A model generated the notes under the pieces. The model was not told the origin of the DNA. It made no database searches and saw nothing but the letters and a program-made list of their open reading frames with translations. Below, one piece after another: positions 37,159 to 50,741 of a stretch of DNA of 64,000 nt. Source of the stretch: Vigna angularis (Eukaryota > Streptophyta > Magnoliopsida > Fabales > Fabaceae); assembly GCF_016808095.1 (NCBI RefSeq), contig NC_068971.1:46560131-46624130 (forward strand), given 5' to 3'. Both the position numbers and the translations under genes were made by a program. The stretch's first letter is position 1, and each line of letters starts with the position of its first letter.

Positions 37159-39735
37159 TTAAACTACAGCTTCTTCTTCATTTGATGATGGGATGTTTGG
37201 TTGAGTTGATGGGGTACTTTGTTGTGTTTGTTGTGCTTTGGTGCAAGAAGTCCTGTTGTGGCCGAGTTCCTTACAAATGCCACATCTTTTCTTTAAACCA
37301 CCCTTCCTCATTCTTTTGTCATCCTTCACCAACTCCCATTGCTCCAACCTTCGCTTCTTCTTTGGTCTTCCAGGCAAAGTTCTTTTTGGTGGAGGGAGAA
37401 CATCTTCATATGTGGTAATCTCCCACATATTGTTACCATTTATTGGATAGATAATTGAAGAGTATGTTTCTTCATATGTTGACTTCCTAAAGCAACATGG
37501 AATGAATTCCTCTGCATCAAGATTTAGGAATTTCATAGCAGCTAACGAGTGGCAACATGGTATGGCAGTGATTTCCCACTTCTTGCATGTACACAAATTT
37601 TCATCTAAATTGACTACAAATTTGTCACCGGCTTGGGACACATGGCGAACTTCAAAAATCTTGTTTGCTGACCAGCTGTAAAATCAAAACAAGAAACACA
37701 TTATAATCATAAACCACTAACACATTTTAAAACAAATCATAAGTGAACAAACCTCATTCTTACCACGGTATCCAATATTTAGTTAACTGAGACTCCTTCT
37801 TTAGTCTACTCTTGATTTTTGGACAAATGTTCCCAAAAAGTGATTGACTTTTTGTCCTGTTAGTTGCCCATCTCTTCATCAAGTAAAGTCGGATTTCCTC
37901 CATCATGGTTACGATTGGCTTAGACCTTGTATGCACCATTACACTATTGAAAGCCTCCGACAAGTTGTTAACCAAAGTATCACACTGAGCCTTGCTGCTA
38001 AATCTTGATCTTGACCAGTACCTACAACATATATATGTTCATCAATGTTACTGTGAATATTTGGCAGATTTTTAAGAATAGAAATTTAAATACAAACCTG
38101 GGAGGGATTTTTAACAAGTATTTGAAAGCCTCATCGTTAAGCTGTTTAATATTTCTCATTTCTGCTTCCCATGCTTGTGGATGGGTTGTTGTAGCTGCCT
38201 TCCACATCAAACGCTTGAGTTGTTTTCCAGGGAATTTCTTTCTAAAATTAGCGTATAAGTGCCTAACACAGAAACATTGATCAATTCCAGGCACTACTTC
38301 TTGTACAGCTTGTAGTAGTCCCTATTGAATCAAATTATGACAGTGTTGTTAGAGATATGATTTCAACCTCAAAGATAATTAACATAATCGGGGAATAGGT
38401 CATGTGCATTACCTTTTGCTGGTCCGACATGAATGTAAATGATGAACTTACTTCCTCCCCACCGAGATCTTCAACCAGAAATTGGAGGAACCATTTCCAA
38501 GTATCCTTGTTCTCTACTTCGACCACGGCATACACAAGAGGTAACATTTGATCATTTGCGTCTCTACCAACAGCAGTTAACATTTCACCACCATACTTTC
38601 CTTTCAGAAAAGCACCATCCAACCCAATTATTGGCCTGCAGGACACAAAACTATCCTTGCAGGCCTTTAGACATGTATAAAACCTCATAAATCCTTCTAT
38701 ATTGGTCTTTGAAAGACCCATCAACATTGTCTGAAGCAATGACCTTTGCCCTATAAGCCATACATCTAGATACCCATCATCCACATCACTATCATCAGAT
38801 TGCACATCAACTTCAACATTACCAAACCAATCTGCCACTCTGTCTCCTACCTCCTCTTCTAAATCACACTCAACATTAACATCAACCAGACCTTCCATAC
38901 AGTCGTAATTAACCTCCTCATTGCCATCATCATGACCACTACTGGTCCAGCTTCGAACATCACAACCATCCTCTTCAACCTCACCCACACCAACATGTGT
39001 TTCAATTTGTCCTTCAACAACATCATCATCCTCACCTCTCTCACCTTCATTAACAGCCACCTCAAATTGTCTTTCACTGTGTTGTTCACATTCTGTTTGA
39101 ATTTCTCCTTCAACAACATCATCAGCCTCAACTCTTTCTTCTGACACCACAACACTTTCATTGATTCCATCACACTGGCCTCTCTCACCTTCATTAACAG
39201 CCACCTCAAATTGTCTTTCACTATGTTGTTCACATTCACCCCCACCAACCTCTGTTTCAATTTCTCCTTCAACAACATCATCAGCCTCAATTCTTTCTTC
39301 TAAAACAGGTTCAACAACCATACCCCCGCCTTCCTCTTCACCTTCACCCATAACCATACCTACAGGTTCAACTTCTACTTCATCTGTATTTTGAGGAATA
39401 TATTCTAACATATTTATCACCTCAGGTTCAGAGACATTGTGAACAACAAATAGATGAACCTCACCATTAAGCCTGGCTAAGGTAATCATGTGCATGGCTC
39501 CTATGTCATCCAACAAAGGTTCCAACCTATTTTCCAAAACAGAACCACCACTAACGCAGTACAACAACTCCTTAAACCCATCATAACCTAGACCTTTTAC
39601 TACACTGACTACAAGGAAATAGCTCCACATGTCTGGGTCAAAGGATAAACTTGTACTCTCCCCCTCATACTTAAGTTTTCCTTCATTTATGAACTTTCCA
39701 CCATGGTGAAAAACAACTTCAAAATTTCCTTCCAT
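37159..39735 (-). CDS. MuDR-type transposase
   Basis: Four exons with agreeing phases: 39735-38413, 38321-38098, 38021-37764 and 37675-37159; about 773 residues without an internal stop. Order of parts: the plant MuDR N-terminal domain (MEGNFEVVFHHGGKF, near 1-110); a long acidic linker with internal repeats (about 125-320); the MULE catalytic core with GLDGAFLKGKYGG (Asp373) and FTFMSDQQKGL (Asp438), and a candidate Glu538 in NNLSEAFN; a SWIM zinc finger (Cys630, Cys632, Cys642, His644); and a C-terminal zinc knuckle CGICKELGHNRTSC. All expected landmarks are present. It should cut the terminal repeats on either side. The ATG at 39735 is chosen over one four codons upstream because relatives begin MEG. 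Activity is inferred from intactness only. Confidence 0.9.
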
Positions 39736-40155
39736 TACGTACAACACAACAATTATATTTTAACCTATAAAGTAAGAAAAGACTTTAACAATGGGGGACC
39801 ACAAAAAAAAAAGCATTAACAATATATTCAAACCACAACCCACTGAAAAAGACAATCAAACAACGCTTTAATAACGAGGGACCACATTGCAATCGAAAAC
39901 GAAACAATATACAACATACAACAGGTTACGACAACCATAAAGGACAAATTCATCACAAAATTCAATCAAAAGCACATTTACTAACCTGAACACGTGGTTC
40001 ACTTCGAACACTTTCGCCACTGCTTTCCACGTGCTTCACCGCCAACACCTTCCTGATTCTACCGAAATACCACCGATAGATCACTCGCAAATCTAGAAAC
40101 GATACCTATTGTCCGCCAAATTGGAACCACAAAAGACAACTCTCGACAAAACCCT

Positions 40156-40474
40156 CTTCAATTTAGGGATTCGTCCTTCTCATAAAGTGTTCGTTGTTTA
40201 TGTTAAAAATCAAAACGTTGCGTTTTGGTTTACAAATTTCACGTTTTTTAAATATAAAAAACTCACCATTAAGCCAGGTCAATGCCACGTCAGTAACATT
40301 TCGTCATCTCAGCATCCCACTCATCAATTTTTTTAACGCCGTCCAGCCAACTTAACGGGAAGGACTCAATTGATATCAATTTCAAAAATTAGGGACCATT
40401 TTGATACACTTTAAAAAACGAGGACCCAATTGAGACATTCGTACATAAATAGGGATGTAGAAAAGGATTAAACC
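40156..40474. repeat. MULE terminal inverted repeat, right
   Basis: Reverse complement of 35655-35973. It is likely to contain the transposase promoter, since the transposase ATG lies about 420 bp inside. The right target duplication follows at 40475-40483. Confidence 0.93.
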
Positions 40475-40483
40475 TAATTAAAA

Positions 40484-41516
40484 ACCACAAAAAGACAATA
40501 AATTAAGTTTAAATTAATAAATTAATCAAAAACCAAAAAAAACAACAACAAATAATTAAATAATAATTCATATTGAAAATAAAATATTAATAAATAATTA
40601 TAAATTCAAAAAATTAACAAACGTATTTAAATTTGGAAATTAAAAAAAAATTAATTACATTAAAAATAATATTTAAATAAATGTCAAATATAAAAATACA
40701 AATTAAAAATATTAACTACAAAATATAAAACATTTAAATAAATTAATAAAAAAAAAAAAAATCAAATTAAAAACATTATAGTGAAAAAGAAAAAGAAGGA
40801 GTATTATAAAATTCATTCACCGCAATTCAAGTTGTGGTCTAAATGTGCGGCTACCGCAATTCCAACTGCAGCGCGGTATGAATCGCGCTTGCAGCATGAT
40901 CTGAACCGCGCACTTCTAACTACGGTTATGTGGACGCTCAATCGCATTTCCAAGTGCGGAACCTCTACAACCACTCTTCGGTTGTTCTCAACCATTACGT
41001 CTTGACTCAACCTTTTTCCATCAACCCAGAAATGTATTTAATTTAGACCTTCATCCCATTCAACCCACTAATGCATCCAACCTAGCACGGCGTCCTGTCA
41101 ACCACTGCAGTTAAAGCCTCGTCCAACCCAAAAATGCATCATAACACATACAAATATTACATACAACAATAAATACAATCAACAGTCAAAAGATTCTCTC
41201 TGATTATGTAGTTCTGAGAAGACACAATTGGAATAATATAAATATAAAGAGGTGAAAGATGAAACCAGTAAAATGCAGGAGAAACACTCATCCAAGATTA
41301 GTGACAGTCAAATTTGACATATAAAGTTCACATATTCTCGAATTAATGAATACGCATTCAATTTTTGTCAACTTCAAAATTCAGATTATCAAAATTAGTG
41401 GGTTATCCTCTCTCTACAGTGAGGTTATCCTCTCTCTACAGTAAATAGACTCATCTGGAGTCATCATTGTTTGTCACTTGAGCAACAAGAATATGTTCTT
41501 TTATTATAGAACAAAG

Positions 41517-41579
<63 letters not shown>

Positions 41580-42475
41580 AAGAGCACAATTTTCACTACA
41601 TTGGATGGTAAGCATTTGATTGGTTTAGAAATAAAAAAATCTAAAAATTTTACTTTATTGGTTGGTTTGGCTCAAAAGAGTTATGGAATCTTAAGAGCCT
41701 AAACTATTAGTACCGCATAATATAAACAAATTTAATATTGTTAAATATATTTATAAGAAAATTAAATCTTATTTTAATTTATATAAGGTTGAAATTATTT
41801 TATTTTAAAAAAAGAATTAAATTAAGAAAAAAATAGAAAAGTTAAATTAAAATTAAAGTAATAACATCTAACATTATACTAATATTTAATATTGTTATTA
41901 TCACATCATATGTAACATTAACGAGTGACAAATTTGTTATCTTTTTTAAGAGAATTTTTAAAAAGTAAAAATAAAAATAGTTAAAAAATAAAAAAATCAC
42001 AAACAACAATACGGACACTGATTTACAATTTGACCACCGAAAACCAATGCAATGATTTAACCAAAAAATTTGCCAAAATATACTGTGAACGCAATGACGC
42101 TAACCACTCCCATTGATTGTTTCTCTCTTTTTTTATCTTTTAACTTCTTGATTCACTATCGTTTGGTATTATTTTGGGTTACAATTTTCAGTATACTAAT
42201 TAATATATTCATAAAAAATAAGTTTACTTCAATCAGATAAAATATCTATAATTTTGTTTATATTTGAAATGAATTTATATTAAGCACCTATTCTTTTCCA
42301 ATGACGAAAACATAAATAAAGAAGAAATGTGTGGAAAGTACATTTATCAAAGGAAAAATATACATTTTTTTTTAAACTTTCTCTTTAAATGTGCGAAAAA
42401 AACAATGTATTAAAAGTATTGAATATTAATACAAGTTTTATCTTAAAAACTTGTATTAATTGATCTATTATGAAT
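40484..42475. other. AT-rich intergenic DNA and a GC-rich repeat-like block
   Basis: 40800-41130 is richer in GC and contains recurring words such as CCGCAATTC and CCGCGC, probably part of a dispersed legume repeat. 41405-41445 holds two copies of GGTTATCCTCTCTCTACAGT. (TA)n spans 41518-41577. No gene was recognised. Confidence 0.4.
41518..41577. repeat. (TA)n microsatellite
   Basis: About 29 TA units. Confidence 0.95.
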
Positions 42476-43140
42476 GATGTAGTTGGTTTGATGGTGGGTA
42501 TCGCCTCCCATATGATTCCAAACCAAAGGTTGCCCATCTTTCTTTCCTATTATTGGATATCATCCAAAGACAAACTCTATATATTTGAATTGCTTTAATT
42601 TTCTTTCTTTTCATTTTTCTTAATATAAAAAGTGACACATTATTCACTACCGAGCAAATTTAAAGTGGGAAAGATTCTAACAAGACTTTTAAAGAGACTG
42701 ATTAATTTCAAATTCATTCAAAAGCTCCATCACCCTTTTGACCGATGCTTCAGCTTTTAGCATGTTGGCATTATTCAATTACGAGTCCATCTAAACTAGG
42801 TTGGAATTATTTCTTTCAAATTTTCACTGCATTATTTCTTTATTTTCTTTCCCTATGAAATTATAGGTGAAAGCGGTTAATTTTGAATGCTTATCACAGT
42901 TAATTTAGGGATTAAAGGAGACTCATAAAACTATCTGTAGGATAGTATGTAATTAATAATGTTATTTGGAAACAAATACATTATTAATTAAAAAGGTTAC
43001 TGGAGTAGTGCTGTTACCTTTTCCCATCAAACATCTACGTTGATGTCTCCTTCACGGTGCATCTTTGCTTTTCTTCTCTATCGTTGAATAACTTTCTTTA
43101 TATGCTTTTTAATATTATAGCTGAGAAAATATAATGTAAA
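42476..43140. repeat. Duplicated non-coding segment B, copy 2
   Basis: Second, shorter copy of 32124-33790 in the same orientation. A TATATATT stretch corresponds to the TATA-like sequence of copy 1. The MULE lies between the copies. Confidence 0.65.
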
Positions 43141-45400
43141 CTATTAAGTGGAGTACACTTACTTTATATTTTCACATATTTATTAAATTTACTCGATCTC
43201 TTGACTCATCCCGCATTTAATTCCTAAATATTAGAATGGAGTGACACGTCCTATATGAACTAATTCCTTTGACCTGTTCCACCTAATGTATGATTCGCAA
43301 TCCTGCTGACACACATAATAAATTAGTTTTTTATAATTTTCCCCTTAATTAAAATATGTAAATACCATCATTATTTTAATAACTTAATTTGTATTTAATT
43401 AAATTAGTAAAATTAATAAATTTTATAAGCTTAATTATTAAAATAAGTAATATTTATATTTTTATTATTTATAATTTTTAAATCCAAGTTTATTATAGAT
43501 TCTTGTTAATACTATACTCAATTATAATAGATATATTTAGGGAAAACTCTATCGCTTATAAAATGCGTGTTCCCTTGGACAACGCAACTGTGTTGGAAAA
43601 GAGCTTTGGTGTGAAAGAGTGTATTCTTTTGATAAACTAGTCATGCGTTTAAGGTGTATACACAGTAAAGAAGTATAGTGACCTAAGTGTCTTCTATTTA
43701 GGGTTTCAACCACCAACATTATACATCTCATATCATCAAATCCATATCTTCACGCACTGCTCCTTCTTGTTGCATGGGTTAGAAGTTGTTGATGTTTCAA
43801 AATCTTAATGTCATATATGACACACAAAAGTAAAGGTCTTAGACGTAGTTTTTGAAACAAGAAAAACCAATTTAAAAACCATATGAGAAATCAAATATAA
43901 TTTTTTATTTATAATAGAAACTACTTTTTGTTCATAATTTTTAATTTATAAATAAGTATCTAAATTCATCATTACAATAATTAATTATTTTTTATTATTA
44001 AAAGTATTCATTATTTAAGAATTAATTTTCTTGTAATGTGATTTTATGTAATGAAAAATTTATTTTTGAAAAACCTAGCTAAAACATAATATTATTAAAG
44101 TGAGTTTGTTTTACAGATGAATATAAAGTTGACAATGTAATATTTTAACATTTGTTTAGAATTTAAAAGAGAATGTTTCTAAGCATTCTTCAGTTCTTAG
44201 ATAGAAGTTACAACCTGCAATGACAGGTAGAACTGTATAATGAGAGTGACCCGTAAAACACTATTATGTGCAAAATTCAAAAGAAGGTTGAAACTTTGAA
44301 GGTGACCATGTCACCCAATTGCTCCGACCATACATCGTGATCTACTTTGTGGAAAAATATTCTTTAACACCATTTACTCATCACTTCACAATCTTTATAA
44401 AGATAAAACGATCTTAATAAAAGTTAATTTTTATATTTCTAGAAAAAAAGAGAAAACAAAAAACAATGAGAAATAGTATCAAATCAAAACTCTAGTGTGT
44501 ATAGAGCATGAGAGAATTAAAAGTAGTAAAATCTCCTTGTATATCTATCTTGAAGGGTACAATTACCGTAAGGCACAAAAACTGAATTAGAAAGGATCAT
44601 TGGTTGTACACTCAAAGTCTATGATTCTAATTGCTTGGAAAACGATAGAAGATTGTTCGATAATGACAAAGCTTGAAGGAAAGAAGAGAACATAGATAAA
44701 TATGAATAATTCCAACACAACTTGGTGTTATCAATTATTTCACCACATGACTGCATCGGATTCTGAAAACAGATGATGAATTTTTCATCTGTAAAGCATT
44801 AAGTTAATTCCTTTCTTTCCTCATGTGACCAGGGAATACAAGGCCAGTGCAATCCTGTTCTATCGTCTATCTATGGGGGGAATACTGCATCTCAGAATAA
44901 GCAGAAAACTGAAAATCACGTTCAGGCGTTAAACAAGGGCGCTGGCGCTTCAATCATTTTCAGTTTTCTAGTTATTCTGAGACTGCATCCCTTTTTTCAA
45001 TCTTTTTGGAGGATATCACACCCCCTTCAATTTAATTAGGAAACACTACATCCTCTTCACCGCACGCATACATACATAAATATCAATAACAGGGAAAAGG
45101 ATCACAAACGGATTATTTATTAGTTTCTGTTGCTATAAAATCTCAAACCTATCTGTTAAATCTCAATGAAATTTAGCTCGAAACAAACACACAATGAAGA
45201 AGTAAACAAACAGAATAAATATATGGTATATCAAAGCTGCAGCTGCAATAAGCTGCCAATAATCATGTTACAAAGTTAAAATCAAAGTGGTTCCCAAGCA
45301 GGGAGCCAACATACTTTACATATTGTTACAAACAAATTTACAGTATCACAATCTCTCCTATAATAGTATCCTTCAGGTGACATAAATACGCAACACAATG
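43141..45400. other. Intergenic DNA, with a tiny MITE
   Basis: AT-rich. It contains the 91-bp element at 44891-44981 and, from about 45050, the 3' side of the minus-strand lectin gene. No other gene was recognised. Confidence 0.4.
44891..44981. mobile_element. 91-bp MITE with 26-bp inverted repeats
   Basis: Left arm 44891-44916 (CTCAGAATAAGCAGAAAACT...) and right arm 44956-44981 pair at 24 of 26 positions. The element is bordered by the exact direct repeat ACTGCAT (44884-44890 and 44982-44988), which looks like a 7-bp target duplication. The loop is GC-rich (AAGGGCGCTGGCGCTT). The superfamily is not assigned. Confidence 0.65.
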
Positions 45401-45439
45401 ACGGCAAAAGTTACAAACATGATCGTCATCACCTATTCT

Positions 45440-46399
45440 CTAACTCTCATCATCCTGCGCATTCTTGTCAACAGCTACATCAATTCTTTCATACCTGATA
45501 TCCGAAGGGTGATCGGGGATTCTCGCAAGAGACTCCTCCGCACCCTTTTGGAAGAAAATCACCCACATAAACAGCACCACAAACGTCACCAACGCAAGAC
45601 ACCCAGTTCCAAAAATCACCCCAGCAAGAATCGTCAAAGGACAAACTCTCCTATGCTCATCCTCAGATAAACCATGCGGATCCACAGGAAGAGAATGCAA
45701 CCCATTTGAAACTTTCTTCAATGTAAGCTTCCACGAATAGATACTCACAACCTGCAGCGAATGCCCAGCGTTGGAAGAAGTTATACCCGCGAACACAGAA
45801 TTCCCACCCCACATTTTAGAAAAGTCAATCTTATGAGAAACGATGGGATCAGAAGGCTTTTGTTCACCCCATTTGCTTAACCTAACTTCCATCACCTTAG
45901 GCCCACTTTCGTAATCAACCCAAGCATTCCACTTTTCCCCATTATTGAGAACCAGACGCACATCGGAAGCATTCGCAACAGCCAGGGACATGTGGCTTCC
46001 GACATCGATGCCAACGTGGCTCGAGTTGGGGTCTCCTACATTTTCATCCTTGGACGTGACGAACTCAACAGCGACGGTATCCGAACCGTTGCCGGAAGCG
46101 GCGGTGAGGATAAACAGGACGCCGTCACCATTGCCGGTGATGGAGAAGGAGAATTCGGTGGAGAGGTTGGTAGTGGCGTCTACGAAGACGAGGGGCTCGG
46201 GGACGCGGAGGAGACCGGAGGAAGAAAGGGAGGGGTTGGTGAGGCGCACGTGGGGGGCGGCGTCGTTGTTGGTGACAACGTGGGCGTCGCCGAAGAGGTC
46301 GATGCTGTCAGGATCGAGATTGGGGGACTGCGTGGAGGAAAAAGACGGCTGGACGAGGAGAATTAAGGAACAGAAGATGAAGAGGGAGAATGCAACCAT
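45440..46399 (-). CDS. Legume-lectin-domain membrane protein, no kinase (At3g09190-like)
   Basis: Single exon of 319 residues starting at the ATG at 46399 (MVAFSLFIFCSLILLV, a signal peptide of about 21 residues); the frame continues upstream without ATG. The legume lectin domain spans about 25-230, with FSFSITG, GVLFILTA, VAVEFVTSKDENVGDPNSSH (from residue 109), VGIDVGSH and SIYSWKLTL at its end. Residues about 253-283 form one membrane helix, and some 36 cytosolic residues follow, without a kinase. It resembles lectin receptor kinases cut down to ectodomain and anchor; Arabidopsis has such proteins. In the metal-site motif the usual EFDT is EFVT (Val114), so calcium and sugar binding may be altered. 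A role in sensing cell-surface or microbial ligands is inference. Possible N-glycosylation sites include NLS, NGS and NAS. Confidence 0.92.
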   Translation of the reverse strand: MVAFSLFIFCSLILLVQPSFSSTQSPNLDPDSIDLFGDAHVVTNNDAAPHVRLTNPSLSSSGLLRVPEPLVFVDATTNLSTEFSFSITGNGDGVLFILTAASGNGSDTVAVEFVTSKDENVGDPNSSHVGIDVGSHMSLAVANASDVRLVLNNGEKWNAWVDYESGPKVMEVRLSKWGEQKPSDPIVSHKIDFSKMWGGNSVFAGITSSNAGHSLQVVSIYSWKLTLKKVSNGLHSLPVDPHGLSEDEHRRVCPLTILAGVIFGTGCLALVTFVVLFMWVIFFQKGAEESLARIPDHPSDIRYERIDVAVDKNAQDDES

Positions 46400-46594
46400 G
46401 CCGCTACGTTTTTTTGGATGGGACAATGATTCTCTCTCTGTTTTCCTTCTCTCCCTTCAATCTTTATTCTTCAACGCATGTTTCTGTTTTTGGTTTCCAC
46501 AGCTCAAAACTGCTGCTTCTTTGCTGCCAACGTCTCCACCGCTCAATCCACCCTTTCTTTTCTTAGTTTCATTTTCTGATTTGTTCTATTATTG

Positions 46595-46602
46595 ATATAT
46601 AG
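46595..46602 (-). promoter_or_regulatory. Possible TATA box of the lectin gene
   Basis: CTATATAT on the minus strand about 200 bp upstream of the ATG, which suits a leader of roughly 165 bases. Only position and sequence support it. Confidence 0.4.
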
Positions 46603-49629
<3,027 letters not shown>

Positions 49630-49839
49630 ATGTCTATACAAATATATCATCCTAGATATATTCTTCCGTTTTCTGTTGTATTTTTAATCAATCAGTCTGT
49701 TGGACGTTTTGTTAATGTGTGTAAACGTGTATTTGGTCCTTACTTGAGTTCCTTTGTATTCAAGCTTTCATCATCTTGTGACGTATTAATTCTCTTTAAG
49801 CATAATGAGAAATTTTCTTTCGGACATTTAATCAAACAC

Positions 49840-50612
49840 TTACATGGTATCAATCCTAGTATTTGTCAAATACAATAATGTACCAGCAGGGACCAGACGC
49901 CGTACGGAAGGACGTCCACGTCATTGGACCACCAAACGGATCGGCCACCCACATCACCGTATGGGACCCAGGAAACTACCCTTCTACTTACTATTGGGAA
50001 GGGTTAGGCACGGTAGGGCGGACGCCCATATGCCCATAATCACTTACTGCTGGGAAAGGTAGGCATGGTAGGGCGGACGCCCATGTGCCCATAATCAAGA
50101 CTCGCCCGAAGCCGGCCGGTCATGAGGATAAGACCCGCGAGGACGGCCGGCCGCGTTACTAATCAACTTAGCTTAAGGTAAGTAGGGGTTAAAAGCTATT
50201 GGGCTGAATTGGGCCGTGATTAACTTTTCACTAATCCCAAGCCCATAGTGAAAACTATAAATACAGATCCATGGTGAGTGGTAGATAGGTTGCATTTACT
50301 ACACATTTACTACTGTCTGAGAAAAACGCCATAGCTCTTAACTGACTTTGCGGAGAATCTTTTGCAGGTCTCCCACCAGCGGACTAAGAAGATAATCGAA
50401 GAGTGAGTACAGAGGATCAGACGTACGAAATACGAGCAGAGAGTAACGTGGAGACGTAGGACCAGCACAACCCCTCACATCCGCAACAAATAATATTCCA
50501 ACCAGACGTGGATATGCAGAAGGGTTTGAAATAATATTTCCTTCATCTATGTGAAGCTTAACCGAAGGATCAACAAGAGTAGGAAATGGTTTGCAGTCAA
50601 GCATACCTGAAA
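49840..50612 (-). pseudogene. copia reverse-transcriptase relic, split by a solo LTR
   Basis: On the minus strand 50612-50489 reads GMLDCKPFPTLVDPSVKLHI and on to SNPSAYPRLVGIL, the end of a Ty1-copia reverse transcriptase. Across the LTR, from 49878 leftwards, the frame resumes with LYLTNTRID and soon stops. Removing the LTR and one copy of AATAA restores the usual GxLLYLTNTRxD order, which proves the insertion point. Only about 50 codons are left. Confidence 0.85.
49879..50488 (+). mobile_element. Solo LTR (610 bp) inserted in the copia relic
   Basis: Begins TGTACCAGCAGGG and ends CCGCAACA, with the exact 5-bp duplication AATAA at 49874-49878 and 50489-50493. It is GC-rich against its surroundings. 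A tandem duplication of about 56 bp (core GGTAGGGCGGACGCCCAT) lies at about 49985-50096. A CTATAAATAC box near 50257 could be the LTR promoter. The retrotransposon family was not determined. Confidence 0.92.
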
Positions 50613-50708
50613 TGAGTTATAAACAGTATTTTCAATAATAGTAATAAATTAGTAAATATAATGAAAATGAATTTATAAAATAATAATAATATTAATTAGA
50701 AAATCATA

Positions 50709-50741
<33 letters not shown>

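Larger units (their letters stand above)
35655..40474. mobile_element. Complete, possibly autonomous Mutator-like element (4820 bp)
   Basis: Ends are GGTTTAATCC...GGATTAAACC. Terminal inverted repeats are about 319 bp each (35655-35973 and 40156-40474) and differ at roughly seven positions by eye, so the copy looks young. It is flanked by an exact 9-bp duplication, the Mutator hallmark. Inside are a MuDR-type transposase gene (minus strand, 39735-37159), a GRF zinc-finger gene (plus strand, 36103-36596) and a minisatellite between them. Both reading frames join across introns without stops. The terminal repeats share words with the fold-back element at 4609-5407, suggesting that related non-autonomous copies exist nearby. 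Confidence 0.93.

Noticed and set aside
38439..39394. Plus-strand and alternate-frame open frames within the transposase region
   Set aside because: They are shadows of the minus-strand transposase exon; the Ser/Thr/Pro-rich and Leu/Met-rich texts mirror its acidic repeats.
45945..46595. Plus-strand frames of 216 and 124 codons opposite the lectin gene
   Set aside because: They mirror the GC-rich lectin coding strand; the minus strand has the recognisable domain, signal peptide and membrane helix.
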